Below, piece after piece: positions 23,512-34,600 of a stretch of 64,000 bases of DNA (the first letter of the stretch is position 1; each line of letters begins with the position of its first letter). The stretch covers positions 124,001 through 188,000 of the forward strand of contig NZ_PENS01000010.1 of assembly GCF_003144325.1 (NCBI RefSeq), read 5' to 3'. A program made the position numbers and the translations under genes. The notes under the pieces were generated by a model, which worked only from the letters and a program-made list of their open reading frames with translations, was not told the DNA's origin and made no database searches. This DNA comes from Proteus terrae. GTDB lineage: Bacteria; Pseudomonadota; Gammaproteobacteria; Enterobacterales; Enterobacteriaceae.

Positions 23512-24549
23512 GTGAGCGCACTAAAACGTTGGACACTAAAAGAAGCCAGAGCACTGTTTGATATGCCATTTTTAGATTTGGTTTTTCAGGCACAACAAGT
23601 TCACCGTCAACATTTTGACCCTTCACAAATCCAAGTGAGTACGTTACTTTCCATTAAAACAGGAGCTTGTCCTGAAGATTGTAAGTATTGTGCCCAAAGC
23701 GCGCGGTATAAAACGGGATTAGAAAAAGAGCGCTTAATGGAAGTGCAACAAGTGATTGAATCTGCAAAAAAAGCCAAAGCAGCCGGTTCAACGCGTTTTT
23801 GTATGGGAGCAGCATGGAAAAACCCTCATGAGCGCGATATGCCTTACCTTGAGCAAATGGTGAAAGAAGTTAAAGCGTTGGGTATGGAAACCTGCATGAC
23901 ACTCGGAAAATTAGATGATTCACAAGCTAACCGCTTAGCAGATGCCGGGCTGGATTTTTATAACCACAACCTTGATACCTCTCCTGAATTTTACGGCAGT
24001 ATCGTGACAACACGTACCTATCAAGATCGCTTAGATACGCTTGATAAAGTACGCAATGCTGGCATTAAAGTGTGTTCTGGCGGAATTTTAGGGTTAGGAG
24101 AGGAAGTTAAAGACAGGGCAGCAATGTTGGTGCAGTTAGCTAATTTGCCACAGCCTCCTGAAAGTGTGCCGATCAATATGCTTGCCAAAATAAAAGGGAC
24201 ACCACTTGCAGATAATGAAGATGTCGATCCTTTTGATTTTATTCGTACTATTGCAGTTGCTCGTATCATGATGCCTCGCTCTTATGTGCGTCTTTCTGCG
24301 GGGCGTGAGCAAATGAGTGAACAAACACAAGCATTCTGCTTTATGGCTGGGGCTAACTCTATTTTTTATGGTTGTAAATTATTAACGACAACCAATCCAA
24401 CCGAAGATAAAGATCACCAATTATTCCGCAAATTAGGCTTAAATCCTGAACGATTAGCAGTATCTATGGGCGACAATCAGCAAGAAGAGGCGTTAATACA
24501 AGCAGTTGCCAATAAAGACACTGAACAATTTTATAACGCGGCACTGTAA
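23512..24549 (+). CDS. bioB: Biotin synthase
   Basis: Radical-SAM enzyme that inserts sulfur into dethiobiotin. The cluster-binding CxxxCxxC is C53-PED-C57-KY-C60; the second-cluster region and [13 protein letters not shown] are conserved. 345 residues. Starts with GTG at 23512 behind an AGGAGA site; no ATG fits. First gene of bioBFCD, whose members overlap, and its stop shares a base with the bioF start. Confidence 0.97.
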   Translation: MSALKRWTLKEARALFDMPFLDLVFQAQQVHRQHFDPSQIQVSTLLSIKTGACPEDCKYCAQSARYKTGLEKERLMEVQQVIESAKKAKAAGSTRFCMGAAWKNPHERDMPYLEQMVKEVKALGMETCMTLGKLDDSQANRLADAGLDFYNHNLDTSPEFYGSIVTTRTYQDRLDTLDKVRNAGIKVCSGGILGLGEEVKDRAAMLVQLANLPQPPESVPINMLAKIKGTPLADNEDVDPFDFIRTIAVARIMMPRSYVRLSAGREQMSEQTQAFCFMAGANSIFYGCKLLTTTNPTEDKDHQLFRKLGLNPERLAVSMGDNQQEEALIQAVANKDTEQFYNAAL

Positions 24550-25712
24550 TGAGCTGGCAAACCTATATAGATGAACAACTTAATGTGCGTAGAAATACGC
24601 CATTATGGCGAAAGCGCAAAGTGATCAAACAAGCGGATGGGCGTTTTTTGATCACCACATCCGGTGAAAAATACCTTAATTTTTCAGGCAATGATTATTT
24701 AGGCATGAGTCAGCATGCGGACGTCATTAAAGCATGGCAACAAGGTGCTGATGAATACGGTGTAGGTAGTGGCGGATCAGGACATATTACAGGATTTACA
24801 CAAGCTCATGCGCAGTTAGAGCAGCGTCTTGCAGATTGGTTAGGTTATGATAATACGCTGTTATTTTCATCCGGTTACAGTGCTAATCAAGGTGTCATTT
24901 CGGCATTACTTGAAAAAGACGATGCAATTATTGCAGATAAACTTTGTCATGCTTCTCTAATGGAAGCTGCAGTATTATCACCTGCTACATTATGGCGATT
25001 TTTACACAATTCTCCTGGCTCTTTATCTCAACGGCTTAATAAAACGTCAGCTAATAAAACCTTAGTGGTAACAGAAGGGGTATTTAGTATGGATGGAGAT
25101 AAAGCACCATTAAGAGAAATAGCAACAATAAGCCAAAAACATCATACATGGTTAATGGTCGATGATGCGCATGGTATTGGCGTTTTAGGTAAAGAAGGTC
25201 GAGGTAGTTGCGATGATGCAGGGATTAAAGCTGAAATATTGGTAGTCACTTTTGGTAAAGCGTTTGGTGTCAGCGGGGCGGCTGTGCTTTGTAATAAGCC
25301 AACCGCAGAGTTTTTTGAACAATATGCTCGGCATCTTATTTACAGTACATCAATGCCACCAGCACAAGCTATAGCCTTAAACTCTGCTTTGAATGTTATT
25401 AAGCAAGCGGATAATGAACGGGAATATCTTCAACAATTAATTGATACCTTTCGCCAAGGTGTAATTTCACTTCCGATTAAATTATTACCTTCAAAAACGG
25501 CTATTCAGCCATTAATTATTGGTGATGAACAATTATGCCAAACACTTTCAGATTATCTGCAATCTAAAGGACTTTGGGTAAAAGCAATTTTTCCACCCAC
25601 CGTACCCCCTCAAAGTGCACGTTTACGAATAACGTTAACTACTCGCCATCACCTTTCAGATATTAAGCTGTTAATCGAGACGCTTCATGCTTTCTTCAGT
25701 CAAAACAGATAA
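24549..25712 (+). CDS. bioF: 8-amino-7-oxononanoate synthase
   Basis: PLP-dependent condensation of pimeloyl-ACP with L-alanine. Shows [27 protein letters not shown] and the Schiff-base lysine in [13 protein letters not shown]. 387 residues (E. coli 384). The ATG is formed by the bioB TAATG overlap. Confidence 0.96.
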   Translation: MSWQTYIDEQLNVRRNTPLWRKRKVIKQADGRFLITTSGEKYLNFSGNDYLGMSQHADVIKAWQQGADEYGVGSGGSGHITGFTQAHAQLEQRLADWLGYDNTLLFSSGYSANQGVISALLEKDDAIIADKLCHASLMEAAVLSPATLWRFLHNSPGSLSQRLNKTSANKTLVVTEGVFSMDGDKAPLREIATISQKHHTWLMVDDAHGIGVLGKEGRGSCDDAGIKAEILVVTFGKAFGVSGAAVLCNKPTAEFFEQYARHLIYSTSMPPAQAIALNSALNVIKQADNEREYLQQLIDTFRQGVISLPIKLLPSKTAIQPLIIGDEQLCQTLSDYLQSKGLWVKAIFPPTVPPQSARLRITLTTRHHLSDIKLLIETLHAFFSQNR

Positions 25713-26451
25713 ACAACGTATAGCTCAAACTTTTGGTAAAGCAGCTATTCATTACGATAATCACGCTAATATTCAGCGCTATAGTGGCAATAAATTAATG
25801 GATTTAGCGCATCATGATAGTGGCAATATTGTGTTAGATGCAGGATGTGGAACAGGATATTTCAGCCAAAAATGGAAGCAACAAGGCAAGTTTGTCATCG
25901 CACTTGACCTGTCACACAGCATGCTACAAGTAGCAAAACAACAACAGCGAGCTGATGGTTACTTACAAAGTGATATCGAACACTGCGCGATTGCACCACA
26001 AAGTGTGGACATTGTGTTTAGTAATTTAGCGATGCAATGGTGTGAGGATTTATCTGGTGCTATTAAAACATTAATGAATACAGTCAATGTAAAAGGTGCA
26101 CTTTATTTCTCAACACTCACTACGTTGACACTGCAAGAAGTTAGAGATGCTTGGCAATCTCTTGATAAACACCCTCATGTAAATCCCTTTTTATCGCTTC
26201 AAGATATTGAGAAAGCGTGTCGTGGTTTTCATTGCCAATTTTCTACTGAAACTGTCACTGAACAATACGACTCATTACATGCGCTCTTTGCTTCTTTGAA
26301 GGGGGTTGGCGCCAATTTTGTGCAGGGTGATCGACAAAAGGGGTTAATGACACGACAAAAATTCCGTGCACTAGAAAATGTGTGGAAAACAGAATCAGGC
26401 AAATATTTACTTACCTATCAAATTGTTATAGGAAAAATATCACATGGCTAA
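25687..26451 (+). CDS. bioC: Malonyl-ACP O-methyltransferase
   Basis: Methylates malonyl-ACP to start pimeloyl synthesis. SAM-binding motif [12 protein letters not shown] at about residues 48-59, followed by [10 protein letters not shown] and [10 protein letters not shown]. 254 residues (E. coli 251). The start overlaps bioF by 26 bases; [20 protein letters not shown] aligns with the E. coli start, and internal alternatives would remove conserved residues. Confidence 0.93.
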   Translation: MLSSVKTDKQRIAQTFGKAAIHYDNHANIQRYSGNKLMDLAHHDSGNIVLDAGCGTGYFSQKWKQQGKFVIALDLSHSMLQVAKQQQRADGYLQSDIEHCAIAPQSVDIVFSNLAMQWCEDLSGAIKTLMNTVNVKGALYFSTLTTLTLQEVRDAWQSLDKHPHVNPFLSLQDIEKACRGFHCQFSTETVTEQYDSLHALFASLKGVGANFVQGDRQKGLMTRQKFRALENVWKTESGKYLLTYQIVIGKISHG

Positions 26452-27127
26452 GACATGGTTTTTAACAGGTACAGATACAGAAGTAGGTAAAACTGTGGTA
26501 AGCAGTGCTCTGTTACAATGTGCAGCGTATCAAGGATATCAAACTGCGGGCTATAAACCTGTTGCATCAGGAAGTGAGTGGCTAAATGAAGGTTTACGTA
26601 ATTCAGATGCACTTATACTGCAAAAATTCAGTACGGTAAAATTAGATTATCAGCGTGTTAACCCTTACTGTTTTGAAACGCCTACATCGCCACATATTGT
26701 TAGTCAAGAAATGAACCAGCCTATTGATTTTGATGTGATGTCAGAAGGATTGTCTTACTTAAAACAACGAGTTGATTGGGTTTTAGTCGAAGGAGCAGGG
26801 GGGTGGTTTACACCACTATCAGAAAAACAATTTTTCTCTGATTGGGTTATCAATGAAAAGCTACCTGTTATTTTGACTGTGGGTGTTAAATTGGGTTGTA
26901 TTAATCATGCGTTATTAACGCAACAAGCAATTATTCAATCTGGTTTAACATTGGCGGGTTGGATTGCGAACGAAGTTGAGCCAGCAGGGCGATATCAGAA
27001 AGAGTATCTAGCAACATTAAAACAGCATATAAAGGCTCCTTTTTTAGGCAAAATACCCTATTTAAACGAAGTAAAAGAGCATAATTTCACTCCTTATCTC
27101 GATCTTTCCTGTTTAAAACTAAGTTGA
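26444..27127 (+). CDS. bioD: Dethiobiotin synthetase
   Basis: ATP-dependent closure of the ureido ring. P-loop GTDTEVGKTVVS at residues 8-19, YKPVASGSEW and VEGAGGWFTPLS follow. 227 residues (E. coli BioD1 225). Overlaps bioC by 8 bases. No bioH is present in the window. Confidence 0.95.
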   Translation: MAKTWFLTGTDTEVGKTVVSSALLQCAAYQGYQTAGYKPVASGSEWLNEGLRNSDALILQKFSTVKLDYQRVNPYCFETPTSPHIVSQEMNQPIDFDVMSEGLSYLKQRVDWVLVEGAGGWFTPLSEKQFFSDWVINEKLPVILTVGVKLGCINHALLTQQAIIQSGLTLAGWIANEVEPAGRYQKEYLATLKQHIKAPFLGKIPYLNEVKEHNFTPYLDLSCLKLS

Positions 27128-27266
27128 TAGGCCATTATTAAGTAAGTTATAAAAGTCCATTTTTTATACCAATAAAAAAATAAAAAAAATAAATTTCGCC
27201 AATTTTGAGGGATATTTTAAGGTAGAAAAAAAGACGTAACCTACCGAGAGATAACAACTTTGTGTA

Positions 27267-27291
27267 GTTATCCACTATTCCTGTGGATAAC
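27267..27291. promoter_or_regulatory. Inverted pair of DnaA-box-like sites upstream of uvrB
   Basis: GTTATCCAC-tattcct-GTGGATAAC. The right half reads TTATCCACA on the minus strand, the perfect DnaA 9-mer; the left half is TTATCCACT. A DnaA box has been reported in the E. coli uvrB regulatory region, so the position fits. It could alternatively act as an RNA hairpin. Confidence 0.55.
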
Positions 27292-27549
27292 CTTGTGTAT
27301 TACCATTATAAAAATACTCTGAATAGAGAGAATACAAGGCATTGCTAAAGATTGGTGTTATTCTCAACTTTTATTTTTAATTCTTATATATCAATTAATT
27401 AAATAAAATCAATAGAGCGAATGGTGTCAGTGTGTCTCTTTGAATAATTCACAAAAAAGGGGGTTGCTTTTTGAAAAAATTCCAGTTCCAAAACTGGGGA
27501 TAACTTATGCTGAATTATTCAGACAAATTTTATTAGATAGAGATTGAAG

Positions 27550-27565
27550 CTGGATTTTTATCCAG
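27550..27565. promoter_or_regulatory. LexA box of uvrB
   Basis: CTGGATTTTTATCCAG fits CTG-N10-CAG with perfectly symmetrical arms, 34 bases before the uvrB ATG. Indicates SOS induction, as in E. coli. Confidence 0.9.
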
Positions 27566-27598
27566 TATCATAAGGAGTGTCAGCGAGGAGAAGAAAAT

Positions 27599-29608
27599 AT
27601 GAGCAAAGATTTTAAACTGCATTCTGAATTTAAACCAGGTGGTGATCAACCTGCTGCTATTGCCTCACTTTGTGAAGGATTAGATGATGGTCTTGCTCAT
27701 CAAACTCTTTTGGGGGTAACAGGTTCAGGTAAAACCTTTACGATTGCCAATGTGATTGCCAACCTAAATCGTCCAACTATGGTGTTGGCGCCAAATAAAA
27801 CATTGGCAGCACAGCTTTATAGTGAAATGAAAGAATTCTTCCCTGAAAATGCAGTGGAATACTTTGTTTCTTATTATGATTATTATCAGCCTGAAGCGTA
27901 TGTTCCAAGCTCTGATACCTTTATTGAAAAAGATGCATCTGTTAACGAACATATCGAACAAATGCGTCTATCAGCCACTAAAGCCTTGCTAGAACGTAAA
28001 GACGTTATTGTTGTATCATCGGTTTCTGCTATCTATGGTTTGGGTGATCCTGATAGCTATTTAAAAATGATGCTTCATCTGACTAACGGCATGATAATCG
28101 ACCAACGTGCCATTTTACGTCGCCTTGCTGATTTACAATATACTCGCAATGATCAAGCTTTTCAGCGCGGTACATTTCGTGTCCGTGGTGAAGTGATAGA
28201 TATCTTTCCTGCTGAATCTGATGATTATGCATTACGTGTTGAGCTTTTTGATGAAGAAGTCGAACGTCTTTCACTGTTTGACCCTTTAACGGGGCAAATT
28301 CACTACAATGTGCCCCGTTTTACCGTTTATCCTAAAACGCACTATGTCACCCCGCGTGAACGTATTCTTGAAGCGATGGAAGAAATCAAAAAAGAACTCG
28401 CAGAGAGACGCAAAGTGCTTTTAGCTAACGATAAACTGGTAGAAGAGCAACGCGTGACACAGCGCACTCAATTTGATCTCGAAATGATGAACGAGTTGGG
28501 GTATTGCTCCGGTATCGAAAACTATTCCCGCTATTTGTCAGGTAGAGGTCCCGGTGAGCCACCTCCAACTCTGTTTGATTACCTTCCTGCTAACGGTTTA
28601 TTAGTGATTGATGAATCACACGTTACTATTCCTCAAATTGGTGGAATGTATAAAGGCGACCGCTCTCGTAAAGAAACCCTAGTTGAATATGGCTTCCGTT
28701 TACCTTCTGCACTTGATAACCGCCCATTACGTTTTGAAGAGTTTGAGGCATTAGCACCACAAACAATTTATGTTTCAGCAACACCGGGTAAATATGAGCT
28801 TGAAAAATCGGGCGATGAAATTGTTGAGCAAGTTGTAAGGCCAACAGGCTTACTTGATCCCATTGTCGAAGTGCGACCAGTTGGAACACAAGTTGATGAT
28901 TTACTTTCTGAAATTCGTATTCGTGCAGCAAAAAATGAACGTGTGCTGGTGACAACACTGACAAAACGAATGGCTGAAGATTTAACGGAATATCTTGAAG
29001 AGCATGGCGAGCGTGTTCGTTATTTACACTCTGATATTGATACTGTTGAACGTGTCGAAATTATTCGTGATTTGCGCCTAGGTGAGTTTGATGTCTTAGT
29101 GGGTATCAACTTACTTCGAGAAGGTTTGGATATGCCAGAAGTCTCTTTAGTGGCGATTTTGGACGCTGATAAAGAGGGCTTCTTACGTTCAGAGCGTTCA
29201 TTGATTCAGACCATTGGTCGTGCAGCTCGTAACCTAGAAGGTAAAGCGATTTTATATGGCGATAAAATTACTGATTCAATGGCGAAAGCCATAAGCGAAA
29301 CCGAACGCCGTCGTGAGAAACAACAACAGTTTAACCTTGAGCATGGCATTGTGCCTAAAGGGTTAAACAAGAAAGTGGGCGATATCCTTAAGATTGGTCA
29401 GCCTTCTCAAGGACGTAATAAGAAAGGGCATAAGGCAGCGGATATTCATGAAAATTATCCGTTGTTATCAACGGCTGAATTGGAGAAAGAGATCCAACGC
29501 TTAGAAGCCGAAATGTACCAATATGCAAAAGATCTTGAGTTTGAGAAAGCGGCGAGTACTCGTGATAAGTTGCAGGCATTACGCGCTCAGTTTATTGCTA
29601 ACTCTTAA
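27599..29608 (+). CDS. uvrB: Excinuclease ABC subunit B
   Basis: Damage-verification helicase-like core of nucleotide excision repair, working with UvrA and UvrC. Walker [11 protein letters not shown] at about residues 38-47, the beta-hairpin [12 protein letters not shown] near 92-103, DESHVTIPQ, helicase motif [21 protein letters not shown], and a C-terminal UVR domain (about 630-665) that contacts UvrC. 669 residues (E. coli 673). Preceded by GCGAGGAG and by a LexA box. Confidence 0.98.
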   Translation: MSKDFKLHSEFKPGGDQPAAIASLCEGLDDGLAHQTLLGVTGSGKTFTIANVIANLNRPTMVLAPNKTLAAQLYSEMKEFFPENAVEYFVSYYDYYQPEAYVPSSDTFIEKDASVNEHIEQMRLSATKALLERKDVIVVSSVSAIYGLGDPDSYLKMMLHLTNGMIIDQRAILRRLADLQYTRNDQAFQRGTFRVRGEVIDIFPAESDDYALRVELFDEEVERLSLFDPLTGQIHYNVPRFTVYPKTHYVTPRERILEAMEEIKKELAERRKVLLANDKLVEEQRVTQRTQFDLEMMNELGYCSGIENYSRYLSGRGPGEPPPTLFDYLPANGLLVIDESHVTIPQIGGMYKGDRSRKETLVEYGFRLPSALDNRPLRFEEFEALAPQTIYVSATPGKYELEKSGDEIVEQVVRPTGLLDPIVEVRPVGTQVDDLLSEIRIRAAKNERVLVTTLTKRMAEDLTEYLEEHGERVRYLHSDIDTVERVEIIRDLRLGEFDVLVGINLLREGLDMPEVSLVAILDADKEGFLRSERSLIQTIGRAARNLEGKAILYGDKITDSMAKAISETERRREKQQQFNLEHGIVPKGLNKKVGDILKIGQPSQGRNKKGHKAADIHENYPLLSTAELEKEIQRLEAEMYQYAKDLEFEKAASTRDKLQALRAQFIANS

Positions 29609-29635
29609 TCAAAGAAATTAAGCTCACAAATTGAT

Positions 29636-29673
29636 AAAGGGATATCCGTATTTTTACAGGGATTATCCCTTTT
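29636..29673 (+). terminator. Terminator after uvrB
   Basis: AAAGGGATA ... TATCCCTTTTT stem with an internal repeat of the GGGAT half, followed by T-rich sequence. Confidence 0.75.
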
Positions 29674-29796
29674 TATCTTCTATCTTCCATTTTTTGCCTT
29701 GTTTGATATTCCCTTAATGGCGTTCAACTGTTTAAATACCACAACAAACAAAGCGTCAATTATTTACAAAGATAAAAAAGACATTAAGGACAGTGA

Positions 29797-30747
29797 ATGA
29801 GTGGTTATGTTTATGCAGGGTTTCCCAGCTCTGCAGGGGTAATTCTTGGTGTTATTCTTCTTATTATGCTTTTTAAATGGCTACGCAAATTTGCTGTACA
29901 AGATAGTGAGTTACAAAAACCATCAACAGCAGGGCAGGAGCCCATTTTATCTGAAGCAGAAAATACGTCAGGTCAGTTGTTGCCCAATGAATGGGGGTTA
30001 TATGTTGCAGCACCTTATGCCGCAATGAATGAGTGGGCATATAACGAATACGAACCAGGTAAAGATGATGGTGGATTATCAGCAGGTTGGGGAATTAACG
30101 ACCGTTGGGATTTAGTCTATCAACTATTTTGGTTGCTCACTCAAGGTCACACTAATGATTTTTATCAGCTACGTGACCAAATTTTGAATGGCAAAGAGGA
30201 CGATATTCAGTCATTAAAAAATGATATTTTACTTTCTGAGTTAACTGAACACGATAAAAATGAGCGTTTATGGCAAATCGATATGATGAGTACAAATCGC
30301 ATGAATATCCAAAATGTGAAATATCTTATTTGGGATCTCTGCCGTTTTAACAAGCTCTGTTTAGAAGGTTGCCAGCAAGGTTATATTACTCAACAAGAAG
30401 CCCAAACATGGTCATTAATGAGCGCATCAATGTTGCGTCGCATTTATGATGGTTGGGAAGATATGTGGAGAAACTTTATTGCTGCTCGTTGGTTTTGGGC
30501 AAGTGGTGATCAAGATTGGGTATCTTCTCATCAAGCTTTTACGGATGTTATACAAAATATTCTAAATGCTGAAGATACACTAGCAACAGAAGAGAATTGG
30601 ATCATGGATTTACCGCCATTAGATTTAATGTCGTTTTCTCGTACTGTTGCAGGTCTTGGTCTGATGAAAAATGATGTACCAATGACACTTGATGAAATTG
30701 AAGAAGCGATTAGCCAGCGTATTACATTAAAACAACTTAATAGCTAA
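29797..30747 (+). CDS. DUF1266 membrane-anchored protein
   Basis: Unknown function. A single N-terminal membrane segment (about residues 12-28, GVILGVILLIMLFKWL) precedes a cytoplasmic C-terminal DUF1266 domain (about 130-300), recognised by WDLCRFNKLCLEGCQQGYIT and ARRFW-like AARWFWASG. Relatives in E. coli include YbeR and YbeU. Single gene between uvrB and the convergent yvcK-type gene, with its own terminator. Not a member of the E. coli gene order here. Confidence 0.75.
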   Translation: MSGYVYAGFPSSAGVILGVILLIMLFKWLRKFAVQDSELQKPSTAGQEPILSEAENTSGQLLPNEWGLYVAAPYAAMNEWAYNEYEPGKDDGGLSAGWGINDRWDLVYQLFWLLTQGHTNDFYQLRDQILNGKEDDIQSLKNDILLSELTEHDKNERLWQIDMMSTNRMNIQNVKYLIWDLCRFNKLCLEGCQQGYITQQEAQTWSLMSASMLRRIYDGWEDMWRNFIAARWFWASGDQDWVSSHQAFTDVIQNILNAEDTLATEENWIMDLPPLDLMSFSRTVAGLGLMKNDVPMTLDEIEEAISQRITLKQLNS

Positions 30748-30790
30748 TAACGCGCTGAAAACCAATAGTGATATTGTTTTTTACCAACAA

Positions 30791-30828
30791 AAAACCGCAC
30801 TTGCTGTTTATTGCAGATGCGGTTTTTT
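30791..30828. terminator. Terminator between the DUF1266 gene and ybhK
   Basis: AAAACCGCA ... TGCGGTTTTTTT with an inner TGC/GCA stem; convergent genes on both sides. Confidence 0.85.
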
Positions 30829-30850
30829 TATGAAAGTAGGTAATTAAATC

Positions 30851-31804
30851 CTATTTAACAGCTTGAGGTGATGAATTACGTTGTCCTAATTGCTGCAACG
30901 TTAACTCAATAGCTTTGCCTAATAGATGGCGGTCGTGACGATAAGGAATATCTTTGGCTTCCAATTGCGCTTGTACAATTAATCGACCTTTCATCGATTC
31001 ATATTGAGTTTCAGGACTAATAATCACCGCGTCTATTGTTTGTAAACCAATATAATTCTCCATCATGGCGATTTTATCAGACATTGTCATACTGGCAGCC
31101 GCAGGGCTTAGCTCTTTGCCTAAATTACCAATGTAAATCGTTGTTGCACTGCTACGGCGTAATGCTTGCGCAAGTTCTGGCAGTAATAACAAAGGCATTA
31201 AGCTGGTAAAAAAACTACCCGGACCAATTAAGATCAAATCTGCTTGTTCAATCGCTTCAATGGCTTCTCGTGTAGTCGGGACTTTAGGGTAGAGATCAAG
31301 TTTTTGGGGGATCTTAGGTAAATTATCAACATTGACTTCACCATAAATCTTATTTCCTTGGTCGTCTATCGCCATAAGATCAACGGCTTGTTCTGACATA
31401 GGAATAAGATGAGCATTAACTCTCAATAATCCACGGATAAGATTAATGGCTTCTAAAGGGCGAACACTTAAGTTATCGAGTGCTTTAAGCATAAGATTAC
31501 CTAAATTATGCCCAGCCAGTTCACCAGTACCAGAAAAACGGTATTCAAACATTGCAGAAGCAACGGAAGGTTCTGTAATTAACTGATTAATACAGTTGCG
31601 CATATCTCCCCACGCAATACCGCCTTCCTCTTGGCGAATACGGCCAGTAGAACCGCCATTATCTGTTGTTGTAACAATACCAGTAAGACGAGAGCCTAAG
31701 TAGGAGAGTGCTGAAAGCACACGTCCAAGGCCATGACCACCACCAAGGGCAACAACACGATCTAAATCACTTAGCGTGCGATTTCGCATATTTGTTCTAC
31801 TCAT
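30851..31804 (-). CDS. ybhK: YvcK/YbhK-family protein
   Basis: CofD/YvcK-fold protein. In Bacillus the family binds UDP-sugars and is needed for growth on gluconeogenic carbon and for cell-shape control; the role in enterobacteria is unclear. [13 protein letters not shown] at about residues 21-33, [22 protein letters not shown] and [16 protein letters not shown] are conserved. Start uncertain: ATG at 31804 (MSRTN) or 31789 ([12 protein letters not shown], which aligns with the E. coli start). Convergent with the upstream gene and divergent from moaA, as in E. coli. Confidence 0.9.
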   Translation of the reverse strand: MSRTNMRNRTLSDLDRVVALGGGHGLGRVLSALSYLGSRLTGIVTTTDNGGSTGRIRQEEGGIAWGDMRNCINQLITEPSVASAMFEYRFSGTGELAGHNLGNLMLKALDNLSVRPLEAINLIRGLLRVNAHLIPMSEQAVDLMAIDDQGNKIYGEVNVDNLPKIPQKLDLYPKVPTTREAIEAIEQADLILIGPGSFFTSLMPLLLLPELAQALRRSSATTIYIGNLGKELSPAAASMTMSDKIAMMENYIGLQTIDAVIISPETQYESMKGRLIVQAQLEAKDIPYRHDRHLLGKAIELTLQQLGQRNSSPQAVK

Positions 31805-32078
31805 CTTTAAAAATTTGCCGCTAATTTATCACAATTAAATTTTAAGCCTATGATCACGACGTGATTTCATCACATTCCTAGTTTAATTTTATTTTTAATA
31901 GATTGATATTTAATCAATGAAAGTGCTTTTACTTATGTTATTAGAGAGACTAAAGTGTCGTAAGTCGTTGTATTATAAATTATATAGCGAAAACATTATT
32001 CGCTTTTTGAAAAATTAGCAGGTAGAATCCACAATAAATATATAGGTATTAGAAACCTGTGAAAAACAGGTAAAGATT

Positions 32079-32200
32079 AACTCCTAGCCTTAACGTCTAA
32101 GTCGTGTGTTTACAAGATATGATGTTCTGGCCGTGACGAAACAAGTCACCAGGGTGCAAGGTAGAAATGCCAGCATCTCCCGAATTTGGAAAGGTGTTAC
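32079..32200 (+). promoter_or_regulatory. MoCo (molybdenum cofactor) riboswitch upstream of moaA
   Basis: Shows the motif elements CTCCTAGCCT, TGGCCGTGAC, GTCACCAGGGTGCAAGG, GTAGAAATGCC and CATCTCCCGAATTTGGAAAG in the same order and spacing as the E. coli moaA leader, ending in the ribosome site just before the moaA ATG. It should lower MoaA synthesis when cofactor is abundant. A long ORF frame starting at 32106 runs through it and is not the true start. Confidence 0.9.
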
Positions 32201-32201
32201 T

Positions 32202-33182
32202 ATGCAACAACTCGTTGATGCGTTTTCCCGCAAATTTTTCTATTTACGTCTTTCAATTACAGACGTTTGTAATTTCCGTTGTACTTATTGCCTGCCTAAT
32301 GGTTATAAGCCTAACGGTCATAAATCATTTCTTTCGTTAGATGAAATCAGCAGACTGACACAATCTTTTGTCGCATTAGGAACAGAAAAAATTCGCCTAA
32401 CAGGTGGCGAACCTACGATGCGTCGTGATTTTACTGATATTATCGCAACCATTAAAGACAATGCATCTATCAAAAAAATCGCAGTAACAACCAATGGCTA
32501 TCGTTTATCCAGAGATGTTGTCCAATGGCGTGATGCGGGTTTAAGTGCGATTAATGTGAGTGTTGATAGCCTCGATCCTCGCCAATTCCATGCTATTACT
32601 GGGCAAGATAAATTTAGCCAAGTGATGGAAGGTATTGATGCTGCATTCACTGCTGGTTTCGAAAAAGTAAAAGTTAACGTTGTGCTAATGCGCAATGTGA
32701 ATGATAAAAATCTCCCTAATTTTCTTAATTGGATCAAAGACAGACCTATCCAACTGCGCTTTATCGAATTAATGGAAACTGGTGACGGTAGTGATATTTT
32801 CAACCGCTTTCATTTATCTGGTGAAGTTATTCGCCAACGCTTACTCAATGAAGGTTGGTTACAAATTCCTCGCGCTCGTAGTGACGGGCCTGCTCAAGTA
32901 TTTACCCATCCTGATTATCAAGGTGAAATTGGTCTGATCATGCCTTATGAGAAAGACTTTTGTTTAACTTGTAACCGTTTACGTGTTTCCGCTATTGGTA
33001 ATCTCCATCTTTGCCTATTTGGTGAAAATGGTATTCCTCTACGCGACTTACTTGCTGATGATAGTCAACAAGAAGCATTACAACAGCGTATTCAGGGTGG
33101 TCTTCTTCATAAACGAGAAACCCATTTTCTTCATCAAGGCGATAGCGGTATTACACCAAACTTATCTGTTATTGGTGGGTAG
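32202..33182 (+). CDS. moaA: GTP 3',8-cyclase
   Basis: Radical-SAM enzyme for the first step of molybdopterin synthesis. The N-terminal cluster motif is C23-NFR-C27-TY-C30; the C-terminal cluster region is [20 protein letters not shown]; the chain ends in the essential Gly-Gly (VIGG). 326 residues (E. coli 329). The ATG at 32202 was chosen because it directly follows the riboswitch ribosome site. First gene of moaACDE; moaB is absent between moaA and moaC. Confidence 0.97.
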   Translation: MQQLVDAFSRKFFYLRLSITDVCNFRCTYCLPNGYKPNGHKSFLSLDEISRLTQSFVALGTEKIRLTGGEPTMRRDFTDIIATIKDNASIKKIAVTTNGYRLSRDVVQWRDAGLSAINVSVDSLDPRQFHAITGQDKFSQVMEGIDAAFTAGFEKVKVNVVLMRNVNDKNLPNFLNWIKDRPIQLRFIELMETGDGSDIFNRFHLSGEVIRQRLLNEGWLQIPRARSDGPAQVFTHPDYQGEIGLIMPYEKDFCLTCNRLRVSAIGNLHLCLFGENGIPLRDLLADDSQQEALQQRIQGGLLHKRETHFLHQGDSGITPNLSVIGG

Positions 33183-33221
33183 TTTTTCGCTCTGTTATTT
33201 CGTTAATTTCAGGAGTTGTGC

Positions 33222-33701
33222 ATGTCTCAACTAACTCATATTAATGCTGCCGGTGAAGCTCACATGGTGGATGTTAGCGCTAAAGCTGAAACAGTGCGAG
33301 AAGCGCGTGCTGAAGCTTTTGTTGAAATGTCAGCAGAAACATTAAGCATGATCACCGAAGGCAAGCATCATAAAGGTGATGTATTTGCGACGGCAAGAAT
33401 TGCAGGAATTCAAGCAGCAAAAAGAACATGGGAATTAATCCCGTTATGCCATCCGCTGTTATTAACTAAAGTTGAAGTGCGTTTAGAAGCACTGACAGAA
33501 TCTAACCGTGTACGCATTGAATCTGTTTGCCGTTTAACGGGTAAAACAGGCGTTGAAATGGAAGCATTAACTGCGGCATCGGTAGCAGCATTGACCATCT
33601 ATGATATGTGCAAAGCCGTTCAAAAAGATATGGTGATTGGGCCTGTACGTTTATTAGAAAAAACAGGTGGCAAATCTGGTCATTTTAAGGTGGAAGCATG
33701 A
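33222..33701 (+). CDS. moaC: Cyclic pyranopterin monophosphate synthase
   Basis: Converts the MoaA product to c[35 protein letters not shown] and the [20 protein letters not shown] block are diagnostic. 159 residues. The ATG at 33222 has AGGAG 6 bases upstream; a TTG two codons earlier is in frame but unlikely. Its 3' end overlaps moaD by 4 bases. Confidence 0.97.
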   Translation: MSQLTHINAAGEAHMVDVSAKAETVREARAEAFVEMSAETLSMITEGKHHKGDVFATARIAGIQAAKRTWELIPLCHPLLLTKVEVRLEALTESNRVRIESVCRLTGKTGVEMEALTAASVAALTIYDMCKAVQKDMVIGPVRLLEKTGGKSGHFKVEA

Positions 33702-33943
33702 TTAAAGTTCTCTTTTTTGCTCAAGTCCGTGAATTAGTCGGCGTTGATTCTATTGAATTAGATTGTGAGTACCACACGGTAGACGATTTACGTAAGGCAT
33801 TAATCACTAAAGGTGAACGTTGGTCACTCGCGTTAGAAGATGGCAAGTTACTCTCTGCGGTAAACCAATCCTTTGTTCAAAGCTCTCACGTTATTAATGA
33901 TGGTGATGAAATCGCCTTTTTCCCACCTGTTACAGGAGGATAA
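33698..33943 (+). CDS. moaD: Molybdopterin synthase sulfur carrier subunit
   Basis: Ubiquitin-fold small subunit of molybdopterin synthase; 81 residues ending in FPPVTGG, whose terminal Gly is adenylated by MoeB (encoded at 61683) and thiocarboxylated. Overlaps moaC by four bases and ends one base before the moaE ATG. Confidence 0.96.
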   Translation: MIKVLFFAQVRELVGVDSIELDCEYHTVDDLRKALITKGERWSLALEDGKLLSAVNQSFVQSSHVINDGDEIAFFPPVTGG

Positions 33944-33944
33944 G

Positions 33945-34406
33945 ATGAGCGCATCAACTCGTATTTCAGTACAAACCGAAAATTTTAGCGTTGGTGATGA
34001 ATACCAATGGCTTTCAGAGTGTGACAGCGATGGTGCTGTTGTGACATTTACTGGTAAAGTTCGCAATCATAATCTCGGTGATGAAGTGAGTACGCTCACG
34101 CTTGAACACTATCCGGGAATGACTGAAAAAGCACTAACAGATATTGTAAACGAAGCCCGCTCTCGCTGGCCTCTACAGCGTGTAAGCGTTATTCACCGCG
34201 TAGGAACTCTGCATATTGGTGAAGAGATAGTGTTTGTCGGTGTAACCAGTTCTCATCGTAATAGCGCCTTTGAATCCGCCGAATTTATTATGGATTTCTT
34301 AAAAACACGCGCGCCATTTTGGAAAAAAGAAGGACTTTCTGAAAATAACGATAGATGGGTTGATGCACGCCAAAGTGATTATGACTCAGCCGAGCGCTGG
34401 GAATAA
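33945..34406 (+). CDS. moaE: Molybdopterin synthase catalytic subunit
   Basis: Large subunit that sulfurates cPMP to molybdopterin. DGAVVTFTGKVRNHN, LEHYPGMTEKAL, HRVG and the catalytic-region KTRAPFWKKE are present. 153 residues (E. coli 150). ATG at 33945 follows ACAGGAGGATAAG inside the moaD end; longer frames upstream run through moaD. Confidence 0.97.
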   Translation: MSASTRISVQTENFSVGDEYQWLSECDSDGAVVTFTGKVRNHNLGDEVSTLTLEHYPGMTEKALTDIVNEARSRWPLQRVSVIHRVGTLHIGEEIVFVGVTSSHRNSAFESAEFIMDFLKTRAPFWKKEGLSENNDRWVDARQSDYDSAERWE

Positions 34407-34600
34407 ATCACCACACTCAATTTAATGCTACAAAACTTTACCTCAATTTATTTTATGATGACATTTCATACAGTTTATTTCATGGAAATGTAAAATCAGT
34501 GTGATAAAATTAAATTCTAATGAGCTCATAATGGGCTCTTTACTGAAATAAACGTTATCGTTAAACCTAACGTTATCACTATGATTAAAGGGTAATCATC

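Larger units (their letters stand above)
27128..27598. other. uvrB upstream region
   Basis: This 471-base AT-rich gap has no evident gene. It holds an inverted DnaA-box-like pair (27267-27291) and a LexA box (27550-27565), annotated separately. No clear terminator for bioBFCD was found. Confidence 0.6.

Noticed and set aside
28626-28964. 112-codon minus-strand ORF inside uvrB
   Set aside because: Shadow of a highly conserved housekeeping gene.
32106-32201. N-terminal extension of moaA from 32106
   Set aside because: The stretch is the MoCo riboswitch; the ATG at 32202 follows its ribosome site and matches MoaA length.
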